Assembly: GCA_050261415.1 (NCBI GenBank)
Contig: JBLNDG010000173.1
Span: 1 to 18,490, forward strand
Direction of reading: 5' to 3'
Source: JBLNDG01 sp050261415
GTDB lineage: Bacteria > Bacillota > Clostridia > Lutisporales > Lutisporaceae
DNA length: 18,490 nucleotides
Shown: positions 8,241-15,360 of the stretch, in pieces
Layout of the letters: every line of letters starts with the position of its first letter
Position numbering within the stretch: the stretch's first letter is position 1
Translations under genes and position numbers: made by a program
Notes under the pieces: model-generated
Databases searched by the model: none
Seen by the model: the letters and a program-made list of their open reading frames with translations, nothing else
What the model was told of the DNA's origin: nothing

Positions 8241-8295
8241 AATAAATGACCTCCTTTAAGTTCAATTGTTCCTTTCTTCAGTCATTCCGAAAGGT

Positions 8296-8322
8296 TAAGC
8301 CTCCTTAAAAAGGTCCGGCTTA
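8296..8322 (-). other. Imperfect hairpin with an orphan Shine-Dalgarno after the small flagellar gene
   Basis: TAAGCC and GGCTTA form a 6-bp outer stem that includes the stop codon of the upstream gene. An inner CCTT/AAGG pairing leaves bulges. On the coding strand the downstream arm contains AAGGAGG, a full ribosome binding site that is not placed for flgE, whose own AAAGGAGG is about 50 bases further on. The first ATG after it is 14 bases away and would give only seven codons (8285-8262). No T-run follows, so it is not a terminator. The function is unknown and it may be chance. Confidence 0.4.
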
Positions 8323-8709
8323 TATTATTACTGCTCCGTCAATATTGGTAAATACATTGTTCTTTAAGTTTTCATCCGTAGCTGCAGTTATAATGGTCTT
8401 GTTCTTAACGTTTGCTATGAATGCTGCATTTCCCATCAATATCAACGTTTCCTTTACGCCCTTCTCAGCTGCTTTGTTGACTGCCGAGTTAATCTTATTG
8501 ATATCCTCTTTTGAAAGGCTTATGTTTCTAGACTGCAGCCTCTCCATGGCGTGCTTCGAAAATTTCACTTCCGTCTGCTTTAAAAGCTCTTCTTGAAATA
8601 CTGCATTGAAGCTGCTCTCTTGGTTAATATCCTTTCTTTCAGCAGTCCTGCCGGAAGATACCGGTTTGCCTATCGGCAATATCGGTTTGTTATTGTAGAT
8701 GTTGTTCAT
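8320..8709 (-). CDS. Small conserved flagellar operon protein (TIGR02530-type)
   Basis: A 129-residue soluble protein found between flgD and flgE in many Bacillota flagellar operons; I recognise the pattern of the 'flagellar operon protein' family TIGR02530, whose function is not known to me. The visible signature is VKFSKHAMERLQSRNI (48-63), then a helical stretch (LSKEDINKINSAVNKAAEKG), then NKTIITAATDENLKNNVFTN and a terminal IDGAVII. There is no signal peptide or membrane helix. The polar N-terminus looks disordered. The ATG has GGGGTGA 5 bases upstream. Its position suggests a role in hook assembly or export, which is inference from context only. Confidence 0.87.
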   Translation of the reverse strand: MNNIYNNKPILPIGKPVSSGRTAERKDINQESSFNAVFQEELLKQTEVKFSKHAMERLQSRNISLSKEDINKINSAVNKAAEKGVKETLILMGNAAFIANVKNKTIITAATDENLKNNVFTNIDGAVII

Positions 8710-8735
8710 TTAATCACCCCATTTGCCAAGGACTC

Positions 8736-9392
8736 CTATTTAACCTCGGTTATATCCTCCAGAAGAACTTCTTTTCCGTTTACAGTCAGGTAGATTGCAG
8801 TTCCATCCTTTCTTACCTTTTCAACCGTTCCTTCTATATCGGCTGTCTTTTTTCTGTCTACTCCATCTACAGTTTCCGTATATTCATAGGTTCCTTTTAT
8901 GCTCTTTCCCAAAAGACCGAAAGCCGTGCTGCTCCTCATGTTCTGGTTCATAGTATAAATCTGCTCCACAGAGTTTTCAAGCTCGGTTACTTCCTTTACA
9001 TCGTCGTATTTTACCTCTATCTCTTTACCGTTTGAATTCAGTATCAGGTAAATGTTATTATCCTTCAAGGTTACTTTTTCCACCAAACCTATCACATCTT
9101 TGCTTTCGGTAGAATCATCAGCCTTATAGGAAGCTTTTACAACCTCATTCACCATATCGTTTGCCGAATTCATCCTGATGGCCTGGTTGGTATTCTGAGC
9201 CTGCTCAAGGCTGCTGAACTGTGCCATTTGCCCTATAAACTCCGTATCGTTTGTTGGTTCCAACGGATTCTGGTATTTCAGCTGTGTAACAAGAAGCTTC
9301 AAAAATGCATCTTTATCAAGATTGCTGTTAAACTCCTTCGGCTTGTCACTCTCGTATGTTATATATTGTCCGTTAATACCGCTTACTGCCAT
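8736..9392 (-). CDS. flgD: FlgD, hook cap / hook scaffolding protein with duplicated C-terminal module
   Basis: Scaffold that caps the growing hook and places FlgE subunits. The N-terminal FlgD signature is clear (LDKDAFLKLLVTQLKYQNPL, then TNDTEFIGQMAQFSSLEQ, about 25-64). The 218-residue protein is longer than the roughly 140-residue B. subtilis FlgD. The extra length is two copies of a small beta-rich module: about 81-136 (GLVEKVTLKDNNIYLIL, NGKEIEVKYDDVKEV) and 161-218 (GTVEKVRKDGTAIYLTVNGK, EVLLEDITEV). The second copy resembles the single Tudor-like FlgD domain. AGGAGG lies 7 bases before the ATG. Confidence 0.95.
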   Translation of the reverse strand: MAVSGINGQYITYESDKPKEFNSNLDKDAFLKLLVTQLKYQNPLEPTNDTEFIGQMAQFSSLEQAQNTNQAIRMNSANDMVNEVVKASYKADDSTESKDVIGLVEKVTLKDNNIYLILNSNGKEIEVKYDDVKEVTELENSVEQIYTMNQNMRSSTAFGLLGKSIKGTYEYTETVDGVDRKKTADIEGTVEKVRKDGTAIYLTVNGKEVLLEDITEVK

Positions 9393-9403
9393 ATTTCCAC
9401 CTC

Positions 9404-11026
9404 CTATGCCCTGTAATCAAACTGACCTTCGTGATAGCTGTATGGGTTTGAATTTCCTTTTGCAATGCTCTCGCTTTGGGTGTAGCCTTCGTATCCTGCC
9501 TGTATTGAATTCCTGTTGCTTGCAGTTCTTGCTGCTTCTCTCCAGAGCTGGTAATTATTCTGGTTATTGAACTCTCTGCTGTCCTGTCCTACAGTTACAC
9601 TGAAATTCTGCACCCCTATGCCCTTCTCCTGAAGCATGTCTCTCAGCCGGTTGAAGCTTGATTCTATAACCTGCTTGACTTCCTGGCTCTCTGCAACAAA
9701 CTTCGCAGTAACCAATCCCTTTTCAACAGCTATCTTTAAGGTGAGCTTGCCAAGATTTTCGGGTTCAAGCTGCATTTTCATTTCCGGTTGATTATCGTTT
9801 ATTACCAATTCGGCTTTCTTAACTATCTGATTAATTATATCTGCCTTCTGTACTGTCTGGGGCTTTTCGACCGTCTGTGCCTTAGCAGCTTCCACGACCT
9901 TTTCATTTTGGTATGCATCCAGCCTTACATTATTTAGATCTTCACCTGCAGTTTTACCTTGTACCGTCTTTACAGCATCCGGGCCTTCCTTTGATGCTTC
10001 TTCTTTCTGCTGTCCGCTTTCACCAGACTTACTGCTGTCCTTTGCTTCATTCACTGTAACTTTTTGTACCTTATCATCTATAGCATTTTTAACATCAGTT
10101 TCTTCGCTTTTCTCGCCGTTTGGTGTTTTCACAGGGTTAGCACTGTTTACTTCTGCCAGCATCGGTACTTTGTTATCAGCATCGCTTTTTTCATTGTTTC
10201 CTGCTGCTGCAGCTTTATCCGTTACAGCCTTGTCATCCGGCACTTCCTTGACCACATTCTGATTGTCTGCCGCTACTGAAAGCTCTGGGGTTTTGTTCTC
10301 AATCCCCGATACTGTTTCAGCAGTTTTCTTTGTCTGATTGTCATTATTGGTTGCCTGCAGCGGTACCGTACTTTTTTCATCAGTTACAGGCTTTGCTGTA
10401 TCGTTTTTGTTATCTTCAAGCTTTACTAGTAATTCCTCTATGCCTTCTTTCAGATCTGAAATCTCTACAGTCTGCTGATTACCGGCATTATTGCTCATTT
10501 TCCCAGTAAGCTTGCTAAGTGCTTCCATAATATTTTTTATGTCTATTGATGTGTTTTGTGCAGTATTCTCAATGCCCTTTGTACTCTCAGTATTTATTGC
10601 CGCCATAAGCTCCTTCAACTTGTCCACAATGCCCTGCTGCTTTTCTCCCTGCATTGCGCCGGCTTGTTGAAGGTTTGACAGTTCATTCAGTAATGCAAGT
10701 ATTTCTTCAAAAGCGTTTTTTACTTTTTTGCTGTCTTCTTTGTTGTCTTTTTCATTCTCTTCTTTATTGTCAGAGTTTTTAGCGCTTACTTTTTTATTTT
10801 CCTGAGGGTTTTTCTCTGCTTTTCTAGCTGACACATCACTATGAGGGTATTCAGTTTTATCACTTCCGCCTTCCCTGTTTTTCACTGCCTCTGTCAGGTT
10901 ATTTTTAAAGCTTGAAGCTTTACCGGAGGCTTTATTGGAAGAAACACCGAAGGCTACCTGGTTCTTGCTGCTTTCAGCAGGTTTAGCCATTTTAAATGCG
11001 GTTACCAGGTTCATGTTATATAACAC
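9404..11026 (-). CDS. fliK: FliK, hook-length control protein
   Basis: Exported ruler protein that measures hook length and switches the export gate to filament substrates. I start it at GTG 11026-11024, 7 bases after AAAGGAGG, giving 540 residues; a longer frame from a TTG at 11062 would read through the Shine-Dalgarno. Most of the protein is low-complexity (Lys, Asp, Glu, Asn, Ser, Thr), as expected of the unfolded ruler part. The C-terminal Flg_hook domain at about 410-482 is well defined (MKMQLEPENLGKLTLKIAVE, SFNRLRDMLQEKGI, FSVTVGQD). It ends 11 bases before flgD. Confidence 0.93.
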   Translation of the reverse strand: MLYNMNLVTAFKMAKPAESSKNQVAFGVSSNKASGKASSFKNNLTEAVKNREGGSDKTEYPHSDVSARKAEKNPQENKKVSAKNSDNKEENEKDNKEDSKKVKNAFEEILALLNELSNLQQAGAMQGEKQQGIVDKLKELMAAINTESTKGIENTAQNTSIDIKNIMEALSKLTGKMSNNAGNQQTVEISDLKEGIEELLVKLEDNKNDTAKPVTDEKSTVPLQATNNDNQTKKTAETVSGIENKTPELSVAADNQNVVKEVPDDKAVTDKAAAAGNNEKSDADNKVPMLAEVNSANPVKTPNGEKSEETDVKNAIDDKVQKVTVNEAKDSSKSGESGQQKEEASKEGPDAVKTVQGKTAGEDLNNVRLDAYQNEKVVEAAKAQTVEKPQTVQKADIINQIVKKAELVINDNQPEMKMQLEPENLGKLTLKIAVEKGLVTAKFVAESQEVKQVIESSFNRLRDMLQEKGIGVQNFSVTVGQDSREFNNQNNYQLWREAARTASNRNSIQAGYEGYTQSESIAKGNSNPYSYHEGQFDYRA

Positions 11027-11074
11027 ATTTTCACCTCCTTTCATTAAATCTGATATATGCAATCCAAGCTTTCC

Positions 11075-11785
11075 TTATTGATTGCTTGGGGTTTGCCCTG
11101 TTGTATCTGTTGCCGGCTGTACCGGAGGTTCTTTTGCCAGATCTTCAATTATCTGTGCAGCCTGCAATGGGTCCATTAGTGCCAGAATCTGCGAAGTCTT
11201 ATCCTTTTTCATATTCCGTAATATTTGCACTACTGTTTCCTTATTATCCATGCTCATCAGTATTTCAACTGCTTTTGCATTATCAATCTTTTCAAGGTAT
11301 TGCACCTGTTCCTGTATGCTTGTAAGCTGCCCGCTCAGTTTGGCGAGTGTATCGTTCATCTGGGCTTCTTTATCCTGGAGCTCCTTTTCTTTTTTTTGCA
11401 ACTCCAGTTCCTTTGCATCAAGCTCTTTTTTCTTATCGCTTATCTCTTTTTCTTTTATTGCAAGGTTTGATTTCTCAAGGTTTATTTCTTCCTTAGCTAT
11501 CTGCTCCGGATTCTTGTTTTCCACCAGTGGTTTTAAAAGCTTACCCACTACCGGAATATTTGTCATCCACATCGAAGTTTCCGCTTTAAGTCCTGCAAAG
11601 TTAAACATGAAAATAGCTCCGAACGAAATTATCGATGCTAAAACCAGGATTATCAAAATAAGTAAAAGGGTATTCCCCTTTTTTTCTTTTCCTTTTGCTT
11701 CTGTTTTTGCTGCTTTCGCTGCTTTATCTGCTGCTGCATTTTTATTTGCAGCCTGCTTTTCACTTGCTTCAGGTGCTTGTGCCAT
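11075..11785 (-). CDS. YlxF/MotE-like membrane protein with coiled coil and MgtE N-like domain
   Basis: Membrane protein of 236 residues in the position of B. subtilis ylxF, between fliJ and fliK. It has a Lys/Ala-rich cytoplasmic N-terminus (1-38), one membrane helix (about 39-62), a long charged coiled coil (about 93-165, KEKEISDKKKELDAKELELQ) and a C-terminal helical-repeat domain (164-217: KIDNAKAVEILMSM, KETVVQILRNM, KTSQILALMDPLQAAQIIED) resembling the MgtE N-terminal domain fold, which is also related to FliG repeats. In rhizobia a similar architecture (MotE) assists a stator-associated protein. The exact role here is unknown. AGGAGGG precedes the ATG by about 8 bases. Confidence 0.85.
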   Translation of the reverse strand: MAQAPEASEKQAANKNAAADKAAKAAKTEAKGKEKKGNTLLLILIILVLASIISFGAIFMFNFAGLKAETSMWMTNIPVVGKLLKPLVENKNPEQIAKEEINLEKSNLAIKEKEISDKKKELDAKELELQKKEKELQDKEAQMNDTLAKLSGQLTSIQEQVQYLEKIDNAKAVEILMSMDNKETVVQILRNMKKDKTSQILALMDPLQAAQIIEDLAKEPPVQPATDTTGQTPSNQ

Positions 11786-11797
11786 ACCGGTGCCCTC

Positions 11798-12241
11798 CTA
11801 TGACTTGTTACTTTCCTTAAAGGAAACCAGGTCGCCAACCAGTTTCTCTTCTTTCTTCTGTTCCTGATACAGGTATTTCTCATGGTCTATTTCTTTGAGC
11901 TTCTCCATCATCTTTCTTTCCTGGGTTGCTTTTATAAGCTCCTCCCTGCAGGTTGAAAGGTAATCTTCAGCCATTTTTATTTTCGTCTTCTGTTCTTTTA
12001 TGCTTCTTTTATAATAATCGATATAATTCACAATCATCTTTAGTTCGTTTACCGCCATGCCCTGAGATGTTTTTTCCTCAAAACTGAGCTTCATCTCATC
12101 CAATTGTCCGTTAAGCTTCCTTAACTTGTCTTTTTCCTGTTCAAGCCTTAATTTTGCCAAACCCAACTGGTTCTTTTTTTCTTCTTCAATGCCAAGCTTA
12201 ACATCCAAAACCTTTTGAAGCTTGAATTTATATGCGGCCAT
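11798..12241 (-). CDS. fliJ: FliJ, export chaperone / ATPase stalk protein
   Basis: Coiled-coil protein that inserts into the FliI hexamer and links it to the export gate. The 147-residue product is almost wholly helical and charged, with the family start (YKFKLQKVLDVKLGIEEEKK) and long heptad-rich stretches (KLRLEQEKDKLRKLNGQLDE). Sequence conservation in FliJ is low, so the call leans on length, composition and position directly after fliI. The ATG has AGGGAGA about 6 bases upstream, and the gene follows fliI by 10 bases. Confidence 0.93.
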   Translation of the reverse strand: MAAYKFKLQKVLDVKLGIEEEKKNQLGLAKLRLEQEKDKLRKLNGQLDEMKLSFEEKTSQGMAVNELKMIVNYIDYYKRSIKEQKTKIKMAEDYLSTCREELIKATQERKMMEKLKEIDHEKYLYQEQKKEEKLVGDLVSFKESNKS

Positions 12242-12251
12242 ATTATTCTCC

Positions 12252-13577
12252 CTATGACACTATGCTTTCCATAGTGCTTAATACTTCTTCCATGTTAACC
12301 TTTTCATCTACTCTCTGCCGCAGGAAGCTGTTGATACTGTCAATCTTTTCTATTGCCCTGTCAATGTTTTTATTGCTGCCCTTTACATAGGCTCCGATGT
12401 TTATCAAGTCTTCCGCATCCCTGTAAGTGGACATTAAATTTCTTATTTCATTGGAAAAACCTTTATGTTCCTCACTAATAATATTCGGCATAACTCGACT
12501 TACACTTGAGAGTATATCTATGGCAGGATAATGATTTCTGTTTGCAAGATTTCTCGAAAGCACTATATGTCCATCCAAAATACCCCTTACAGTATCCGCT
12601 ACCGGTTCATTCATGTCATCTCCGTCTACCAGTACTGTGTACATTCCTGTAATTGAACCTATATCCGATGTTCCTGACCGCTCCAGAAGCTTGGGCATTA
12701 CTGCAAATACCGAAGGTGTATACCCCCTTGTAACAGGAGGCTCCCCAACAGCAAGTCCTACTTCCCTTTGGGCCATAGCAAAACGTGTCAATGAATCCAT
12801 AAGTAACATTACATCCTTGCCCTGGTCCCTGAAAAACTCCGCCACTGCCGTTGCAAGCTGTGCAGCTTTGAGCCTCACCAAGGCCGGTTGGTCTGAAGTA
12901 GCTACAATTACAACTGAACGCTTCAGCCCTTCTTCCTGCAAGTCATTTTCAATAAACTCCCTTACTTCCCTTCCTCGTTCGCCTATGAGCCCTATAACAT
13001 TAATATCAGCTTTGGTGTTTCTGGCAATCATACCCATCAAAGTACTCTTCCCGACACCGCTGCCTGCAAATATGCCTATTCTCTGTCCTTTACCTATTGT
13101 AAGCAGTCCGTCTATCGACTTTATCCCAAGGGGAAGTACTTCACTTATCTTCCTTCTTGTGAGCGGGTTTGGAGGATTGTTATGTACGGGATAGGTAAGA
13201 GGGCTGCTTATATTTCCCTGCCCGTCAATTACATTACCCAAGCCGTCCAATATTCTTCCAAGCATACTGTTGTCTACATTAACTGCAAGGCTTTGTCCCG
13301 TTGCCTCTATACGGCTCCCGGGACCAACGCCGTTCATATCGCCAAGAGGCATAAGACATACAATATTATCTTTGAAACCTACCACTTCGGCTTTAATCGG
13401 AGCATCGCCCTTCAACGGATATATATTGCAAAGTTCCCCTAAATTAACAGCAGGCCCATGGGATTCAATAGTGAGTCCCACAACCTGCGATACTCTTCCT
13501 GAATATTTTATTAGATCGCTTTTTACCAAAGCATCCCTATACCTGGACAGATCAACATTTTTCAATATATCACTCAT
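12252..13577 (-). CDS. fliI: FliI, flagellum-specific export ATPase
   Basis: Hexameric ATPase that powers or primes unfolding and export of flagellar subunits, related to the F1-ATPase beta subunit. The 441-residue length is standard. Walker A is AGSGVGKST (171-179), the catalytic-glutamate segment is GERGREVREF (199-208), and Walker B is MLLMDSLTRFA with D261. The segment GEPPVTRGYTPSVFAVMPKL is the family signature. The C-terminus is the helical domain that contacts FliH and FliJ. The ATG overlaps fliH by 8 bases (ATGAGTGA) with no nearby Shine-Dalgarno, so it probably depends on translation of fliH. Confidence 0.98.
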   Translation of the reverse strand: MSDILKNVDLSRYRDALVKSDLIKYSGRVSQVVGLTIESHGPAVNLGELCNIYPLKGDAPIKAEVVGFKDNIVCLMPLGDMNGVGPGSRIEATGQSLAVNVDNSMLGRILDGLGNVIDGQGNISSPLTYPVHNNPPNPLTRRKISEVLPLGIKSIDGLLTIGKGQRIGIFAGSGVGKSTLMGMIARNTKADINVIGLIGERGREVREFIENDLQEEGLKRSVVIVATSDQPALVRLKAAQLATAVAEFFRDQGKDVMLLMDSLTRFAMAQREVGLAVGEPPVTRGYTPSVFAVMPKLLERSGTSDIGSITGMYTVLVDGDDMNEPVADTVRGILDGHIVLSRNLANRNHYPAIDILSSVSRVMPNIISEEHKGFSNEIRNLMSTYRDAEDLINIGAYVKGSNKNIDRAIEKIDSINSFLRQRVDEKVNMEEVLSTMESIVS

Positions 13578-14337
13578 TTCTAAGCAAATATAAAAATATC
13601 CTTTCCAGTTCCTTCATTTGAATATTTACACTTGCATTAATTTCGCCTGAAGGTGTCTCAACAACACAGCCGCCTTTTTTTAAAGATGGATCGGATACTA
13701 TTTCAATATCAGTTAAGCCTTCTACCAATGCGCATATTTTGTTTTTATTCTCTGTTACAAATTCATAATCCTCAGGCGATATTTTGAGTATCAGCTTATT
13801 TTTAAAGGCACATCTAAGAAGTGCCTGTTTTATCAATGTTATAATTGCATTTTGATTCTGGGTTATTTCTTCCCCGATAATTTTCTTTGATATATCCAGT
13901 ACCAGTCCAAGAATCTCCTCTTCAGCCTCTCTATCCATTGCTTCCTTTCTGGCATCCAGAAAATTCCGTATTTCAACCGCCTCATCAATAATAGACTGTG
14001 CATTATCCTTACCCTCGCTATAACCTGATTCATAGCCTTGCCGGAAGCCCTCATCCTTTGCTGAAGTTCTTATACCTTCTGCGTCAGCATTTGCACCGTC
14101 TATTATACCTTTTGCTTCTGAATTTGCTTCCTCAATTATCTTGAGGTACATCTCCTTAGCATCCTCTATTATGCTGTTAGCCATTTCCTGTACCTGAGAT
14201 TTAGCCTCTTCCTGAACCGTTTCCTGTTCTTGCTTTCCTTCACTAATTATTTCTGGCTTCACTGGTGGTTTGAAGTTGTTTATAATAGGTTTTGGAGAAC
14301 CCATTTGCACATTGCCGGATTTATAGACCTTAGACAA
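13570..14337 (-). CDS. fliH: FliH, negative regulator and anchor of the FliI ATPase
   Basis: Peripheral stalk protein that dimerises, binds FliI and tethers it to the C ring. The 255-residue protein has a flexible N-terminus, a long helical part (about 36-140), and the C-terminal FliH domain (EEITQNQNAIITLIKQALLR, KGGCVVETPSGEINASV). Overlapping GxxxG repeats are seen at G97, G101, G105 and G109 (EGFRQGYESGYSEGK), a known FliH feature. The start is TTG. Its Shine-Dalgarno (GGAGGAG, 9 bases upstream) lies inside the last codons of fliG, and the genes overlap by 8 bases. Confidence 0.95.
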   Translation of the reverse strand: MSKVYKSGNVQMGSPKPIINNFKPPVKPEIISEGKQEQETVQEEAKSQVQEMANSIIEDAKEMYLKIIEEANSEAKGIIDGANADAEGIRTSAKDEGFRQGYESGYSEGKDNAQSIIDEAVEIRNFLDARKEAMDREAEEEILGLVLDISKKIIGEEITQNQNAIITLIKQALLRCAFKNKLILKISPEDYEFVTENKNKICALVEGLTDIEIVSDPSLKKGGCVVETPSGEINASVNIQMKELERIFLYLLRNE

Positions 14338-15346
14338 CTATTTCATCTCCTCCGCCTCTGGATATTACAATTTCTCCTGCGTCTTCAAGTTTTCTTATTA
14401 CGTTGACTATTTTTTGCTGTGCTTCTTCAACATCCCTAAGCCTTACAGGTCCCATATAATCCATATCTTCTTTTATCATTTCAGAAAGACGCTTTGACAT
14501 GTTGCTGAATATCGCTTTTTTAACTTCTTCACTTGCGTTCTTGAGCGCCAAAGCCCAATCGTTGTTCTCAACCTCTCTTGTAACTCTCTGTATGGACCTG
14601 TTGTCAAGGGTAATGATATCATCAAATACAAACATTCTCTTTCTGATCTGTTCAGCCAGGTCTGTATCCTGAACTTCAAGAGTTTCCATAATGAACTTTT
14701 CTGTTCCTCTGTCTACAGAGTTCAATATTTCTACTACTGCGCCGATTCCACCGGCTATGGTATAATCCTGAGTAACCATTGAGGACAGCTTTCTCTCCAG
14801 CACTCTTTCAATTTCTTTTATTACTTCAGGGGATGTCCTGTCCATAACGGCTATTCTTCGTGCAACATCCGCCTGCTTGTCCTGCGGAAGCGAAGATACT
14901 ATGGTTGCAGCCTGCTGTGGCTTCAAATAAGCCAATATCAAGGCAATAGTCTGCGGGTGCTCACCCTGGATGAAGTTAAGAATCTGTGCAGGATCCGCTT
15001 TTCTAACAAAGTCAAAGGGTCTGACCTGCAAAGAAGCAGTAAGCCTGTTAATTACATCTATTGCCTTCTGCCCGCCCAATGCTCTTTCCAAAATATCCTT
15101 TGCATAGGAAATACCGCCTTCGGAAATATACTCCTGCGCCACGCATATCTGATAGAATTCGTTTAGCACGTCTTCCTTTTCTTCCGGCGAAACAGTTCTC
15201 ATATTGGCAATTTCCAGTGTAAGCTGTTCAATATCTTCTTCCTTTAAATGCTTGAATATTTGTGCTGATCTTTCAGGTCCAAGTGTTATTAAAAGGATCG
15301 CTGCCTTCTGCCTACCATTTAAAGAACCCTTATATGCTCTGGACAT
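14330..15346 (-). CDS. fliG: FliG, rotor and switch protein
   Basis: C-ring protein that receives torque from MotA and sits on the FliF ring. The 338 residues match the family. Features in order are the N-terminal FliF-binding domain (RQKAAILLITLGPERSAQIF), the middle domain with the EHPQ motif (129-132, EHPQTIALILAYL), the hinge MFVFDD (238-243), and the C-terminal domain with the charged helix that meets MotA (KRLSEMIKEDM, GPVRLRDVEEAQ). The ATG follows GAGGTG by about 9 bases. The RGGGDE coding sequence at the C-terminus doubles as the ribosome binding site of fliH. Confidence 0.98.
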   Translation of the reverse strand: MSRAYKGSLNGRQKAAILLITLGPERSAQIFKHLKEEDIEQLTLEIANMRTVSPEEKEDVLNEFYQICVAQEYISEGGISYAKDILERALGGQKAIDVINRLTASLQVRPFDFVRKADPAQILNFIQGEHPQTIALILAYLKPQQAATIVSSLPQDKQADVARRIAVMDRTSPEVIKEIERVLERKLSSMVTQDYTIAGGIGAVVEILNSVDRGTEKFIMETLEVQDTDLAEQIRKRMFVFDDIITLDNRSIQRVTREVENNDWALALKNASEEVKKAIFSNMSKRLSEMIKEDMDYMGPVRLRDVEEAQQKIVNVIRKLEDAGEIVISRGGGDEIVV

Positions 15347-15360
15347 TTATCAAACCACCT

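Noticed and set aside
8262..8285. Seven-codon ORF (MTEERNN) before flgE
   Set aside because: The spacing to the AAGGAGG is 14 bases, and nothing else supports translation.
11064..11089. CCAAGC/GCTTGG inverted repeat at the fliK/ylxF-like junction
   Set aside because: Only 6 bp with a 14-base loop and partly coding; not distinguishable from chance.
11075..11785. Magnesium transporter MgtE
   Set aside because: Only the N-terminal-like helical repeat domain is present, with one membrane helix; there is no CBS pair and no channel domain.
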